A stretch of 16,138 nt of DNA, taken from contig CALAZS010000147.1 of assembly GCA_937926265.1 (NCBI GenBank), positions 1-16,138 on the forward strand, given 5' to 3'. The position numbers and the translations under genes were made by a program. Of this stretch, positions 1 through 7,941 are shown one piece after another; the stretch's first letter is position 1, and each line of letters begins with the position of its first letter. Below the pieces are notes generated by a model, which made no database searches, was not told where the DNA came from, and saw only the letters and a list, made by a program, of their open reading frames with translations. The DNA comes from an uncultured Gammaproteobacteria bacterium. GTDB lineage: Bacteria > Pseudomonadota > Gammaproteobacteria > Chromatiales > Chromatiaceae.

Positions 1-60
1 ATCTTAAATCATGAAATTAATCAGCTATTGCCCTTTGGCTAGAAAAGGGGGTTGGTTGTG

Positions 61-141
61 CTGCTTTTATCAGGCTTCTGTAGGGCAGGATGCCCGGAAG
101 TAGAGCGCCCATGGATGGCTTGAGCGTCCTGATAAAAGCAG
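61..141 (+). ncRNA. TwoAYGGAY-like structured element A
   Basis: A perfect 14-bp outer stem (61-74 with 128-141, CTGCTTTTATCAGG and its complement) encloses two small hairpins. The first has stem GGGC/GCCC (83-86, 92-95) and loop AGGAT. The second is a short GC stem around 107-119 with loop ATGGAT (111-116). The inner part ends in AGCGT just before the closing arm. Two hairpins with AYGGAY-type loops under one long stem match what I recall of the TwoAYGGAY RNA family found by comparative genomics in gammaproteobacteria; no search was run. It lies 29 bases beyond the purN stop and is antisense to purN in this orientation, so it may belong to a plus-strand gene to the left, or act on either strand as a 3'-end structure. 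Related elements lie at 15814-15888 and 15927-16024. Confidence 0.6.
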
Positions 142-170
142 TACGAGCCACCCGAAATTTTTATATATAA

Positions 171-818
171 CTAGTTAATGACGACAGGTTCCTGAAGTGG
201 GCTGCCATCCATCGTGATGAAACCGTTATGCATTTTCACACGCCCGGAAGCTACCCAGTCGATTGCCATCGGATAGATGATGTGCTCTTTTTCAAGAACC
301 CGTGCAGCAAGCGAATCGGCATCATCAGTCGATCTTATCTGCACTGAAGCCTGCACTATCAGCGGACCGCTATCCAGGTCAGGTGTCACGAAATGCACCG
401 TGGCACCATGAAATGAATCACCGGCATCAATCGCTTTCTGGTGGGTATGAAGACCTTTGAACCTGGGTAACAGGGAAGGATGAATGTTCAACATCCTGCC
501 CAGGTAAGCATTAACGAAATTATCGGTAAGAATCCGCATAAAACCGGCAAGAATCACGATCTCCGGGTTGAAAGAGTCAATCAGCTTTCTTAACTCGGTA
601 TCGTAACTGTCACGGTCCGGAAAGCCCTTGTGGTTTAAAACTGCTGTTGGAATGCCGGCCTTTTCAGCGCGCTCAAGCCCTTTGACTCCCTCAAGATTAC
701 TGATAACAGCAACTATTTCAGCTGGGTAGTCCGGGTTTTGGGAAGCATCAATAATGGCCTGCAGATTGCTGCCGCTACCTGAGATCAGGACAACCAGGGG
801 AACGCGTTTTTGAGTCAT
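171..818 (-). CDS. purN: Phosphoribosylglycinamide formyltransferase, 10-formyl-THF dependent
   Basis: Transfers a formyl group from 10-formyltetrahydrofolate to glycinamide ribonucleotide (GAR to FGAR), the third step of purine synthesis, in the cytosol. The 215-residue length is normal for the family. The phosphate-binding loop GSGSNLQ is at residues 14-20. The catalytic centre is visible as NIHPSLLP (Asn111, His113) and, 38 residues after Asn111, Asp149 in DLDSGP, matching the Asn106/His108/Asp144 set of the E. coli enzyme. It begins 16 bases after the purM stop and is the second gene of a purM-purN operon. There is no strong ribosome site in front of the ATG, so translation may lean on purM. 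Nothing odd is seen; the product is secure. Confidence 0.97.
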   Translation of the reverse strand: MTQKRVPLVVLISGSGSNLQAIIDASQNPDYPAEIVAVISNLEGVKGLERAEKAGIPTAVLNHKGFPDRDSYDTELRKLIDSFNPEIVILAGFMRILTDNFVNAYLGRMLNIHPSLLPRFKGLHTHQKAIDAGDSFHGATVHFVTPDLDSGPLIVQASVQIRSTDDADSLAARVLEKEHIIYPMAIDWVASGRVKMHNGFITMDGSPLQEPVVIN

Positions 819-834
819 TTTTGTGAGTCAATGT

Positions 835-1881
835 TTAAGCGTATTTTACACAGGCAGTCTGTTGTTCGCTGGCTTCAATCGAGCCAAGCACTGATACGGT
901 CTCTCCCTGAGACTGCAGGATTGAAATAGCCTGGTCTTTATCTTCAGGTGACACGCAGACGACCATGCCGATTCCGCAGTTGAAGGTTCTAAGCATTTCC
1001 TGGTCTTCAATGTTGCCATTTTCCTGCAGCCAGTTGAAAACTTCGGGACGATTCCAGCTTGATAAGTCAATATTGGCGGTGGTGAATTCCGGTAGGACTC
1101 TTGGCAGGTTTTCTGTCAGGCCACCACCGGTAATGTGTGCAAAAGCATGTGGCCGAACCTTTTCCAGCAGGGCAAGCAGGGACTTAACATAAAGGCGTGT
1201 CGGTGCCAGTAAAGCTTCGCCAAGGGTTGTGTTTTCAAAAGATTGACCAAGGTCGGCATTGGCAACTTCAAGTACCTTGCGGATCAGTGAGTAACCATTG
1301 GAATGTGGGCCTGAAGAGGCCAGGCCAAGCAGGACATCTCCGGCTTTGACGGTCTCCGGCTGAATGATCTGGTCTTTTTCGACGATGCCGACTGCAAAAC
1401 CAGCCAGGTCATAATCTTCACCTTCGTACATGCCGGGCATTTCAGCTGTTTCACCACCGGTTAAGGCACAACCGGATAATTCACAGCCTTTGGCGATGCC
1501 GGAAATCACGTCCGATGCGGTTTCCAGTTCGAGATGGCCAGTGGCGTAATAATCCAGAAAAAACAGGGGCTCAGCGCCGGTCACAACAATATCATTGACA
1601 CACATGGCAACCAGGTCGATGCCGATAGTGTCATGTTTTTTCATTTCCAGCGCGAGTTTAAGTTTGGTACCTACGCCGTCAGTACCGGATACCAGTACCG
1701 GGTTTCTGTATTTGTTTACGGGAAGTTCAAACAGGGCACCAAAACCACCCAAACCTGTAAGGACGCCGGGACGGAAGGTATTTTTGACAATTGGTTTGAT
1801 TTTTTCGATGAGCGAATTACCCGCATCGATATCAACACCTGCATCACGGTAACTTAATGATGAATTATTCTCTGAGTTCAT
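835..1881 (-). CDS. purM: Phosphoribosylformylglycinamidine cyclo-ligase (AIR synthetase)
   Basis: Closes the imidazole ring of FGAM with ATP to give aminoimidazole ribonucleotide, the fifth step of purine synthesis, in the cytosol. It has 348 residues, the usual length. Family signatures run in order: SGTDGVGTKLKLA near 65-77, AMCVNDIVVTGAEPLFFLDYYATG from about 92, GGETAEMPGMY near 142-152, SGPHSNGYSLIRKV near 190-203, and AHITGGGLTENLPR near 248-261. The ATG at 1881 leaves about 120 bases to the preferred start of the divergent DUF2066 gene, so the two probably share a promoter region. I saw no sequence resembling the E. coli PurR operator in that gap. First gene of purM-purN. Confidence 0.97.
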   Translation of the reverse strand: MNSENNSSLSYRDAGVDIDAGNSLIEKIKPIVKNTFRPGVLTGLGGFGALFELPVNKYRNPVLVSGTDGVGTKLKLALEMKKHDTIGIDLVAMCVNDIVVTGAEPLFFLDYYATGHLELETASDVISGIAKGCELSGCALTGGETAEMPGMYEGEDYDLAGFAVGIVEKDQIIQPETVKAGDVLLGLASSGPHSNGYSLIRKVLEVANADLGQSFENTTLGEALLAPTRLYVKSLLALLEKVRPHAFAHITGGGLTENLPRVLPEFTTANIDLSSWNRPEVFNWLQENGNIEDQEMLRTFNCGIGMVVCVSPEDKDQAISILQSQGETVSVLGSIEASEQQTACVKYA

Positions 1882-2004
1882 AATGGCGATGGTTCCAGTT
1901 AAATATTCTGCCAGCCGATTTTAACACTACTGGCTTATCCTTTGTTCAATTTATACAATGCAAATTATTTTGCTGACACCAAACAATTCCCGGGTAAATT
2001 ATTA

Positions 2005-3177
2005 ATGCTGAAAAAAATCATCTGGTTAGTCTTTTTGTTGCCATTAAATCTTGTTGCTGTCGAGGTGGATGGCCTTTACCGGGCGGAAATCGAGGTGACA
2101 GACCAGGGGCAGGATGAAAGAACCAGGGCGATAGTGGCTGGCTTCAAACAGGTTGTGGTGAAAGTGACCGGCAGCCGTTCAGCAGCATCGAACCAGTCGG
2201 TTATCTCTATGGCAGCCGGGGCCGGCCGTTACGTTCAGCAGTACAACTACAAGTTAAAGTCAGTCGGAGAAATTGCAGATGCGCCGGTTGAAAAAACTTT
2301 CATCCAGATGACATTCGATAAACTGGCGGTCAACCAGATGTTAAGAGATGCCGGGTTGCCGGTCTGGGGCAGCCAGAGACCACAGACGCTTGCCTGGGTA
2401 GGTATTGAAAGCAACGGTAGCCGTCGCCTGCTATCTCCCGAAACAGACCAGCAAATTGTCAGCATGCTTAAGTCAGAGGTCTATAACCGCGGTATATCGA
2501 TTATGATGCCGTTGATGGACCTTGAAGACCAGGCTGCCCTGAATGCGAGTGATTTATGGGGGGCATTTGAGGAGCCTGTGCAGCGTGCCTCCGAAAGATA
2601 TTCACCTGACCTGGTTGCCACTATCAGGCTAACGATAAGTTCCAGCGGCAGGGTGAGTTCAAACTGGTCACTGATCGGTGCAAATGATAATCGTCGCTGG
2701 GAACATAACGGCAAACAGCTTGCTGCTGTAACCAGGGATGGCGTTAATGATATTGCTGATGCGTTAGCTGTACGTTATGCGCCTGTCGGTGGCAGTGAAT
2801 CGGAAATGATTAGCATGCAGGTCGAAAACGTAAAAAGTTTTGCCGATCTGGCCAGAGTCAGGCAGCTTTTGGACAAGTCTGAAACTGTTGATCAGTATGA
2901 GTTGCGTTCTGCCAAAAATGACAAAGTGATCTTCGCGATGAAATTACGTGGAGGTGTTCAGTCTTTTTCCCAGGCAATGGCGATCACCGGAGTGCTACAG
3001 GAAGCGCAGCCATCTATTTTTGCCGATTCCAATAACGCCTCGAATAATGGCTTGAAAACTTCAGCGGGCTCAGAGCCTCTGGTATCCCAGGCAAATCAGG
3101 CAACCCAGGTAAATCAGGTATCCCAGGCAGCCAATAACCTGGAAAACGATATTCAGCTGTTTTACAGATTGCCCTGA
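2005..3177 (+). CDS. DUF2066 family exported protein
   Basis: Function unknown. I recognise the DUF2066 family from its place next to purM and its N-terminal pattern: VDGLYRAEIEVTDQGQDERTRAIVAGFKQ-type sequence straight after the signal peptide, then VVVKVTGSR. An open frame exists from 1942, but I choose the ATG at 2005 because it starts directly with a signal peptide (MLKKIIW, then a hydrophobic stretch to about residue 18), giving 390 residues. A -10-like TACAAT at 1954-1959 lies inside the longer version, which also argues for the later start. The protein should be periplasmic or membrane-attached. The C-terminus (from about 345) is Ser/Asn/Gln-rich and includes three 18-bp tandem units. 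The stop overlaps the next gene by one base (TGATG), so the two are co-transcribed. Confidence 0.85.
   Translation: MLKKIIWLVFLLPLNLVAVEVDGLYRAEIEVTDQGQDERTRAIVAGFKQVVVKVTGSRSAASNQSVISMAAGAGRYVQQYNYKLKSVGEIADAPVEKTFIQMTFDKLAVNQMLRDAGLPVWGSQRPQTLAWVGIESNGSRRLLSPETDQQIVSMLKSEVYNRGISIMMPLMDLEDQAALNASDLWGAFEEPVQRASERYSPDLVATIRLTISSSGRVSSNWSLIGANDNRRWEHNGKQLAAVTRDGVNDIADALAVRYAPVGGSESEMISMQVENVKSFADLARVRQLLDKSETVDQYELRSAKNDKVIFAMKLRGGVQSFSQAMAITGVLQEAQPSIFADSNNASNNGLKTSAGSEPLVSQANQATQVNQVSQAANNLENDIQLFYRLP
3086..3139 (+). repeat. In-frame 18-bp tandem repeat in the DUF2066 gene
   Basis: Three consecutive 18-base units start at 3086, 3104 and 3122. The first two are near copies (CCCAGGYAAATCAGGYAW); the third keeps CCCAGGCAG and then diverges. 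They encode a Gln-rich QANQAT/QVNQVS/QAANN stretch close to the C-terminus. The period is a multiple of three, so copy-number change would keep the frame. Confidence 0.85.
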
Positions 3178-3743
3178 TGAATCTTCAAGCCAGAGATATC
3201 CCCAACATTATCAGTTTTCTCCGACTGCTGCTGACAGTGCCGGTTATCTGGGCTCTTCTCGAAGAGCAGTTCCTGGTTGCCCTGGTTATATTTTTTATCG
3301 CCGGGGTGTCAGATGGTGTCGATGGTTTCCTGGCCAAGCGCATGCATTGGCAGAGCCGCCTTGGGGGGCTGCTGGATCCGTTAGCTGACAAGGCACTGCT
3401 GGTTTCATCATTCCTGTGTCTTGGTGGTTTGGGAATTTTGCCGCCCTGGCTGGTTGCCCTGGTAATATTGCGCGATGTCATTATCGTTACCGGCGCACTG
3501 GTTTATTCAATACAAATCGAGCAGCTGAATGCTGAACCGAGTTTAATCAGTAAACTTAATACCTTTTTACAGATTATCCTGGTGTTGGCATTTGTCGTTA
3601 ATCACGGCCTTTACCTGATGCCGGACTGGGTGCTTGACGGGTTGATATGGTCGGTGGCAGTGACAACAGGTCTTAGTGGTACTGCCTACGTGATTGAATG
3701 GTCGAGGCGAGCCATCAGCAAGTCACATCCAAACGATGGTTGA
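3177..3743 (+). CDS. CDP-alcohol phosphatidyltransferase, PgsA-like membrane enzyme
   Basis: Joins a CDP-activated lipid to an alcohol in the inner membrane. The family includes phosphatidylglycerophosphate synthase (PgsA), and the 188-residue length is close to PgsA, but the acceptor cannot be told from sequence. The CDP-alcohol motif is at residues 46-71: Asp46, Asp49, Gly50, Ala53, Gly63, Asp67, Asp71 (DGVDGFLAKR ... GGLLDPLADK). The usual Arg after Ala53 is Lys54, a conservative change. Four or five hydrophobic segments are visible (about 16-26, 32-44, 73-97, 130-142, 150-170). The start overlaps the DUF2066 stop (TGATG), implying coupled translation. It converges on hda, 29 bases away. 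I withhold a symbol because many gammaproteobacteria carry a separate pgsA beside uvrC. Confidence 0.85.
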   Translation: MNLQARDIPNIISFLRLLLTVPVIWALLEEQFLVALVIFFIAGVSDGVDGFLAKRMHWQSRLGGLLDPLADKALLVSSFLCLGGLGILPPWLVALVILRDVIIVTGALVYSIQIEQLNAEPSLISKLNTFLQIILVLAFVVNHGLYLMPDWVLDGLIWSVAVTTGLSGTAYVIEWSRRAISKSHPNDG

Positions 3744-3772
3744 CGGCGGGATTTGAAACAATAATAGAAAAA

Positions 3773-4459
3773 TCAGCTCTCCAGGACTGATTTTACAAAA
3801 GGTACCGTCAGCTTTCTTTTGGCAGCCAATGATTCTCTTTCCAGTTCATTCATTGTTTCCAGTAACCCGATCATGGTTCGGCTGTGATGCCTTAACAGGT
3901 AGGTGATGGTTTCCACTGGTAAAGGCATACCGAGTTTGGCAGCCCTTGTTTTTAGAACCTCTCCTTTGTCTTCGTCAGACAGAGGTTTAAGAGAAATCGT
4001 AATCCCCCAGGCAACTCTGGATTTTAAATCCTTTAATTTAATATCCAGGTTTGAAGGTGTGTTATTTCCGGATATAACCAGTTGATGGCCTTTACTGACA
4101 ATATTGTTATACAGGTTGAAGATGGCCAGTTCCCAGTCCTGTTTACCGGCGATGACATTAATATCATCAATACAGACGATGTCCGCCTCTTCCAGGCCTT
4201 CGCAGATCTCAACGGATAATTCTGCAGCATCTTTTAAAGGCAGGTAGATCACCGATTTATCGGCGTTTTCAGCAAGTTGACAAATGCCGCTTAGCAAATG
4301 TGTTTTACCGCTTTCAGCCTGCGCACCAAAATACAGGTACAGATGCTCCCTGGCATTAAGCAAAGCCTGGATTGCTTGATTTATTTCCTGTTTTTGTGGA
4401 GACACAAAATCATCAAGATCGGCTTTTACCGGTAATTTCAGTTCAAGGGGAATCTGCAT
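3773..4459 (-). CDS. hda: Hda, DnaA-related regulator of replication initiation
   Basis: Hda, bound to the DNA-loaded beta sliding clamp, stimulates ATP hydrolysis on DnaA and so prevents re-initiation (RIDA). The N-terminal QIPLELKLP (residues 2-10) fits the clamp-binding motif of Hda. A AAA+ core follows: Walker A GAQAESGKT (45-53), Walker B IVCIDD (94-99), sensor 1 ISGNN (129-133), arginine-finger region KSRVAWG (Arg148), and sensor 2 at HHSRTMIGLL (Arg194). There is no DNA-binding domain IV, which separates it from DnaA, and the 228-residue length is typical. It is the last gene of an arsC-wrbA-hda run, 30 bases behind wrbA. An AT-rich inverted repeat (4465-4471 with 4477-4483) fills that gap, and I see no clear ribosome site. 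Confidence 0.93.
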   Translation of the reverse strand: MQIPLELKLPVKADLDDFVSPQKQEINQAIQALLNAREHLYLYFGAQAESGKTHLLSGICQLAENADKSVIYLPLKDAAELSVEICEGLEEADIVCIDDINVIAGKQDWELAIFNLYNNIVSKGHQLVISGNNTPSNLDIKLKDLKSRVAWGITISLKPLSDEDKGEVLKTRAAKLGMPLPVETITYLLRHHSRTMIGLLETMNELERESLAAKRKLTVPFVKSVLES

Positions 4460-4489
4460 GAATAATTAAATGATTAATTTAATTTCAGG

Positions 4490-5107
4490 CTATGCGGTTA
4501 GTTTGCCAGCCACTTCAGCAAGCCGTTTTCCCAAAGCCCGGCAGAGGCTCTTTTCATCTTCAGTTAACGGCAGGTTGCTTTCCGGGCCAGCCAGGTGCGA
4601 AGGGCCGTAAGGTGTGCCACCGGCAGTGGTTGATAGCAGGGCAGTTTCTGAATAGGGCAGTCCGGTAATGATCATGCCATGGTGCATAAGCGGTAGCATC
4701 ATGCTTAACAGCGTGGATTCATGGCCGCCATGCAATGACGAAGCGGAAGTGAAAACGCCTGCGGGTTTGCCCGCCAGGGCGCCTGCGAGCCACTGGGAAG
4801 AAGTGCCGTCAAGAAAATATTTCATGGCACTGGCCATATTGCCAAAGCGTGTGGGGCTGCCCAAGGCCAAACCTGAACAGTTTTCCAGTTCCTCCCGGGT
4901 AACGTAGGGAGCGCCTGAATCAGGAATGCTGTCTTCGACAGCTTCGGTTTTTGCCGAGATACTTGGCACTGTGCGAAGCAGGGCTTCCATGCCATTGTTC
5001 ATACCAGTGTTCATACCAGCGTTTTCCTCAATGCCGCGCGCGACCAGTTTGGCCATTTCTGCTGTTGCGCCATGGGTGCTGTAATAAAGGACCAGTACGT
5101 AGGACAT
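4490..5107 (-). CDS. wrbA: WrbA-type NAD(P)H:quinone oxidoreductase (flavodoxin-like)
   Basis: WrbA proteins are FMN enzymes that reduce quinones by two electrons, avoiding semiquinone radicals; cytosolic. Flavodoxin fold: LVLYYSTHGATAEMA (residues 5-19) is the FMN phosphate loop, GSPTRFGNM (about 83-91) contacts the flavin, and GGTPYGPSHLAG (about 163-174) is a WrbA signature. At 205 residues it is slightly longer than the E. coli protein, partly from an insert near residues 28-41 rich in Gly, Met and Asn (NAGMNTGMNNGM), encoded by a 12-bp tandem repeat. The start overlaps the arsC stop by one base (TGATG), so translation is likely coupled. The wrbA-arsC neighbourhood is, as I recall, also present in Pseudomonas. 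Confidence 0.93.
   Translation of the reverse strand: MSYVLVLYYSTHGATAEMAKLVARGIEENAGMNTGMNNGMEALLRTVPSISAKTEAVEDSIPDSGAPYVTREELENCSGLALGSPTRFGNMASAMKYFLDGTSSQWLAGALAGKPAGVFTSASSLHGGHESTLLSMMLPLMHHGMIITGLPYSETALLSTTAGGTPYGPSHLAGPESNLPLTEDEKSLCRALGKRLAEVAGKLTA
4997..5020 (-). repeat. 12-bp tandem repeat inside wrbA
   Basis: Two adjacent 12-base units (GTTCATACCAGT then GTTCATACCAGC on the plus strand), with a decayed third copy at the low-coordinate side. They code for the Asn-x-Gly-Met repeats of WrbA near residues 28-41. The unit is a multiple of three, so it expands or contracts in frame. Confidence 0.8.
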
Positions 5108-5454
5108 CAGAGAATATCCAGGACCAACTCAGGTGGACGGCCAATCTGAGCTTTACCGTCTTTGATCACTATTGGTCTTTCAATGAGTTTGGGAAATTGA
5201 ACCATGGCATCAATGATCTGCTGATCAGTCAGACTTTTATCGGCAAGATTGGCCTCTTTGTATTCTTTTTCACCTTTGCGCAAAAGATCACGTGGTGAAA
5301 TATTCAGCAATTTAATGATTTTTTTTAATTCAGATGCCGTGGGCGGTGTTTTAAGATATTCGATAACCTCGATATCCTGGTTGTTGTCTTCCAGCAACTG
5401 CAGAGTCTGTCTGGATTTACTGCATCGCGGATTATGAAATATTTGTGTTGTCAT
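5107..5454 (-). CDS. arsC: ArsC-family arsenate reductase, glutaredoxin-linked type
   Basis: Thioredoxin-fold protein of the ArsC/YfgD group, which in characterised members reduces arsenate to arsenite with glutathione and glutaredoxin. The catalytic cysteine is Cys11 in HNPRCSKSR. The three arginines that hold the oxyanion in E. coli ArsC have counterparts here: Arg59 (LLRKGEKEY), Arg93 (ERPIV) and Arg106 (IGRPPE). At 115 residues it is shorter than plasmid ArsC (141) and close to the housekeeping YfgD type. No arsR or arsB is nearby, so a dedicated arsenic operon is not supported; it leads the arsC-wrbA-hda unit. The catalytic residues are intact, but the physiological substrate is open. 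Confidence 0.88.
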   Translation of the reverse strand: MTTQIFHNPRCSKSRQTLQLLEDNNQDIEVIEYLKTPPTASELKKIIKLLNISPRDLLRKGEKEYKEANLADKSLTDQQIIDAMVQFPKLIERPIVIKDGKAQIGRPPELVLDIL

Positions 5455-5588
5455 GGATTGTATCAGCCAGGTTGTCTACGCTTAATAATGGTATTGTAAA
5501 CAGCTTGCCAGCACTATGGTAGTGATGCCTATATGAAACCCGAAATGAAACCTAAATAAAATCGGTATGAAAATGGAATTAAAAAAAC

Positions 5589-6833
5589 ATGCGCCTTTCT
5601 GAACTGGATATCCAGGCAATGTATCGCCATACATTGTCTTTCCTGAAATTACTGCTGGCCAGGTTTATGGCAAATAACAGCCTGCAAAATGCAGCCGCCA
5701 TGACCTATACCACACTGCTATCGCTGGTGCCGTTAATTGCGGTGATGATCTCGGTTTTTTCAGTTTTTCCGATTGCTGACAAGGTAAGCGAACAACTGCA
5801 GAATTTTGTTTTTGAGAATTTTGTGCCGGCTTCAAGCGATGTGCTGCAAACCTACCTGGATGAATTTACCGGTAAGGCTGCCAAGATGACAGGAACCAGC
5901 TTTATCTTTCTGGTGATTGTTGCGGTAATGCTGATGGCCAGTATTGACCAGGCTTTCAACCGTATCTGGCGGGTCAAACGCAAACGCGGCACGATGAAGA
6001 TGTTCATGGTTTACTGGTCGGTGATTTCACTTGGACCTATCCTGATCGCGTTGAGTATTGCCGTAACGTCTTACATTGTTTCACTGCCTTTATTGCACGA
6101 GACAGGTATGTTTGAACCGGCAGGCAAACTGCTTTCTTTTGCACCGGTGTTTGTTTCCTCCCTGGCATTTATGTTGATGTATGCAGTTATTCCAAACCGG
6201 CCGGTGCCGGTAAAGCATGCTTTTGCCGGTGGCCTGGTAGCTGCCACTATGTTTGAACTGGCTAAGCGTGGTTTTGGTTTTTATGTGACCAGCTTTCCAT
6301 CCTATGAGGCCATCTATGGGGCACTGGCGACAGTACCGATTTTCCTGGTGTGGCTTTACCTTTCCTGGCTGGTGACATTGCTGGGAGCAGAGTTCACATA
6401 TTGTTTGAGTATTTACCGGCATCAGAAACACGCGACTGAATGGCAGGGTGATAAATTACTTGATGTGCTCCAGGTTGTGGCGCGACTTTGGCAGGCACAG
6501 CAAACAGGTAAAACGGTTTCACTGCAAAACCTTGTCGATGAAGTTGAAGGATATGCTGAAGAGAACATGGAAAACCTGTTGATCAAGCTGCAGAAGTCAC
6601 AACTGGTTTTAAATACTGTTAAATACGAGTGGGCGCTCGGCCGTGATTTATCACATTTCTCACTTGCCGAGCTTTATCGCCTGAGGCCGTTCATCCTGCC
6701 TTCACAGGATGAACTGGACAATTATGATGGCCCGGCAAGAGAAACCCTGGTGCCTTTACTGGCCGAGATCAATGATGCAGGCCAGCAAAGCATGGAGGTG
6801 AAACTTGACCAGCTTTTCAGCCAGAAGCTTTAG
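5589..6833 (+). CDS. YihY/BrkB family inner-membrane protein
   Basis: Integral membrane protein of the UPF0761/YihY (BrkB) family; the molecular role is unsettled. Family motifs: AAAMTYTTLLSLVPL (residues 35-49), NRIWRVK (124-130), and YGALATVPIFLVWLYLSW (243-260) followed by LLGAEFTYCL. About six membrane segments are visible, roughly at 40-62, 103-119, 140-166, 182-202, 210-224 and 246-272. A soluble C-terminal tail (about 280-414) is rich in charged and Leu residues and resembles the winged-helix-like tail of long proteobacterial members. It is divergent from arsC across 134 bases and converges on the DHH gene, 40 bases away. Older annotations call such proteins ribonuclease BN; that was a misassignment and I do not use it. 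Confidence 0.9.
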   Translation: MRLSELDIQAMYRHTLSFLKLLLARFMANNSLQNAAAMTYTTLLSLVPLIAVMISVFSVFPIADKVSEQLQNFVFENFVPASSDVLQTYLDEFTGKAAKMTGTSFIFLVIVAVMLMASIDQAFNRIWRVKRKRGTMKMFMVYWSVISLGPILIALSIAVTSYIVSLPLLHETGMFEPAGKLLSFAPVFVSSLAFMLMYAVIPNRPVPVKHAFAGGLVAATMFELAKRGFGFYVTSFPSYEAIYGALATVPIFLVWLYLSWLVTLLGAEFTYCLSIYRHQKHATEWQGDKLLDVLQVVARLWQAQQTGKTVSLQNLVDEVEGYAEENMENLLIKLQKSQLVLNTVKYEWALGRDLSHFSLAELYRLRPFILPSQDELDNYDGPARETLVPLLAEINDAGQQSMEVKLDQLFSQKL

Positions 6834-6873
6834 GCACCTTTAGTCAGGCATTTGGCCTTTGAATTTAGTTTGG

Positions 6874-7803
6874 CTAGCCGTCAGCGTTGATCGCGGCGAT
6901 AAGTTCCTTAAGCACTGCTTCTGCCTTGTCATTATCAACCTGGCAGGTGCCCGCAGCCTGGTGACCGCCGCCGCCGTATTTGAGCATTAATTCGCCAACA
7001 TTGGTGTTTGAGCCACGGTCAAAGATTGATTTTCCGGTCGCAAACACGGTGTTCTGTTTTTCTCGTCCCCACATCACATGGATCGAGATATTGCATTCCG
7101 GGTAGAGCGCATAAATCATAAAGCGGTTACCGGCATGAATGGTTTCTTCATTGCGAAGGTCCAGCACAACCAGGTTGTCATGGACGGTGGCACAGCGCTG
7201 AATTTGCTGTTTGAACATATCGGATTGCTCATGATAGAGATCGATGCGTTCTATCACGTCAGGTAACTGCATAATTTCGGCAATCGAGTGATTCTTGCAG
7301 TAATCGATCAGGTCCATCATCAGGTTGTAGTTGGAGATTCTGAATTCCCTGAAACGTCCCAGCCCGGTTCTTGCATCCATAAGGAAATTCAACAGGTCCC
7401 ATTCTTTCGGGTTAAGTACCTGCTCCTTGTTGAATTGGGCAGAGTCACCACGGTCAACCGCTTCCATCATTTCATCCCAGGATTCAGGAAAGGCTTCATG
7501 GCCACCATAGTGTTTCCAGACCACCCTGGCTGCAGAAGGCGCATCCGGGTCGATAATATGGTTGGTTCGCTCACCCTCGTTGCGTATGGTTTCTGAAAGA
7601 TGGTGATCAAATGCCAGGTTTACGCCTTCTACATAAGGCAGGTTGGTCGTTATATCCCTGTCGTTTACTTCAACGGAGCCATCCTGCATGTCCTTGGGGT
7701 GGACGAATTTAATATCATCAATTAAATCCAGGTGTTTTAGTAGTACGGCGCATACCAACCCGTCAAAATCACTGCGCGTTATCAGGCGAAATTGCTCAGA
7801 CAT
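6874..7803 (-). CDS. DHH-family phosphoesterase
   Basis: Predicted metal-dependent phosphoesterase of the DHH superfamily (RecJ, nano-RNase, cyclic-di-AMP and polyphosphate hydrolases). The metal-binding motifs are present: SDFDG (residues 11-15), FDHH (65-68, with DHH at 66-68), a likely further acidic motif AVDRGD (115-120), and the C-terminal DHHA1-type glycine loop GGGGHQAAGT (277-286). With 309 residues it lacks the extra RecJ domains and any membrane or CBS region, so it is a stand-alone cytosolic enzyme. The substrate (nano-RNA, pAp, cyclic dinucleotide or polyphosphate) cannot be read from sequence. A good ribosome site GAGGA (minus strand, 7811-7815) sits 7 bases before the ATG. It is transcribed alone, divergent from the thioredoxin operon. 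Confidence 0.85.
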   Translation of the reverse strand: MSEQFRLITRSDFDGLVCAVLLKHLDLIDDIKFVHPKDMQDGSVEVNDRDITTNLPYVEGVNLAFDHHLSETIRNEGERTNHIIDPDAPSAARVVWKHYGGHEAFPESWDEMMEAVDRGDSAQFNKEQVLNPKEWDLLNFLMDARTGLGRFREFRISNYNLMMDLIDYCKNHSIAEIMQLPDVIERIDLYHEQSDMFKQQIQRCATVHDNLVVLDLRNEETIHAGNRFMIYALYPECNISIHVMWGREKQNTVFATGKSIFDRGSNTNVGELMLKYGGGGHQAAGTCQVDNDKAEAVLKELIAAINADG

Positions 7804-7865
7804 GAATCAATCCTCGTTATGATGGTTAATTTATGAAATTATTTTTTATATTTAGGTGTCAAAAT

Positions 7866-7871
7866 ATTATA
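7866..7871 (-). promoter_or_regulatory. Candidate -10 box for the DHH gene
   Basis: A perfect TATAAT on the minus strand, 62 bases upstream of the DHH start codon, preceded by TGAC (close to an extended -10). No convincing -35 box is found at 16-18 bases upstream. A TTGACA (7857-7862, minus) also lies here but has no good partner -10. Confidence 0.3.
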
Positions 7872-7941
7872 GTCATAAAATCATGAGATTACCTGCGGAT
7901 AAGCAGTGACTATTAATTTAATGATATATATTTGCCATTTT

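Noticed and set aside
31..49. CCCTTT/AAAGGG hairpin at the left edge as a terminator
   Set aside because: Only 6 bp of stem, followed by G-rich and not T-rich sequence; the gene to the left is not visible.
1882..2004. PurR operator between purM and the DUF2066 gene
   Set aside because: No palindrome resembling the E. coli PurR site was found in the gap.
5107..5454. Arsenic-resistance operon around arsC
   Set aside because: No arsR, arsB, acr3 or arsH gene is nearby; the protein is of the short chromosomal YfgD-like kind and is coupled to wrbA.
6090..6431. Antisense open frame of 113 codons inside the YihY gene
   Set aside because: Composition is His/Gln/Cys-rich noise, without start signals; it mirrors a conserved membrane protein.
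5589..6833. Ribonuclease BN for the YihY-family gene
   Set aside because: That historical name was a misassignment; the sequence is a polytopic membrane protein without nuclease motifs.
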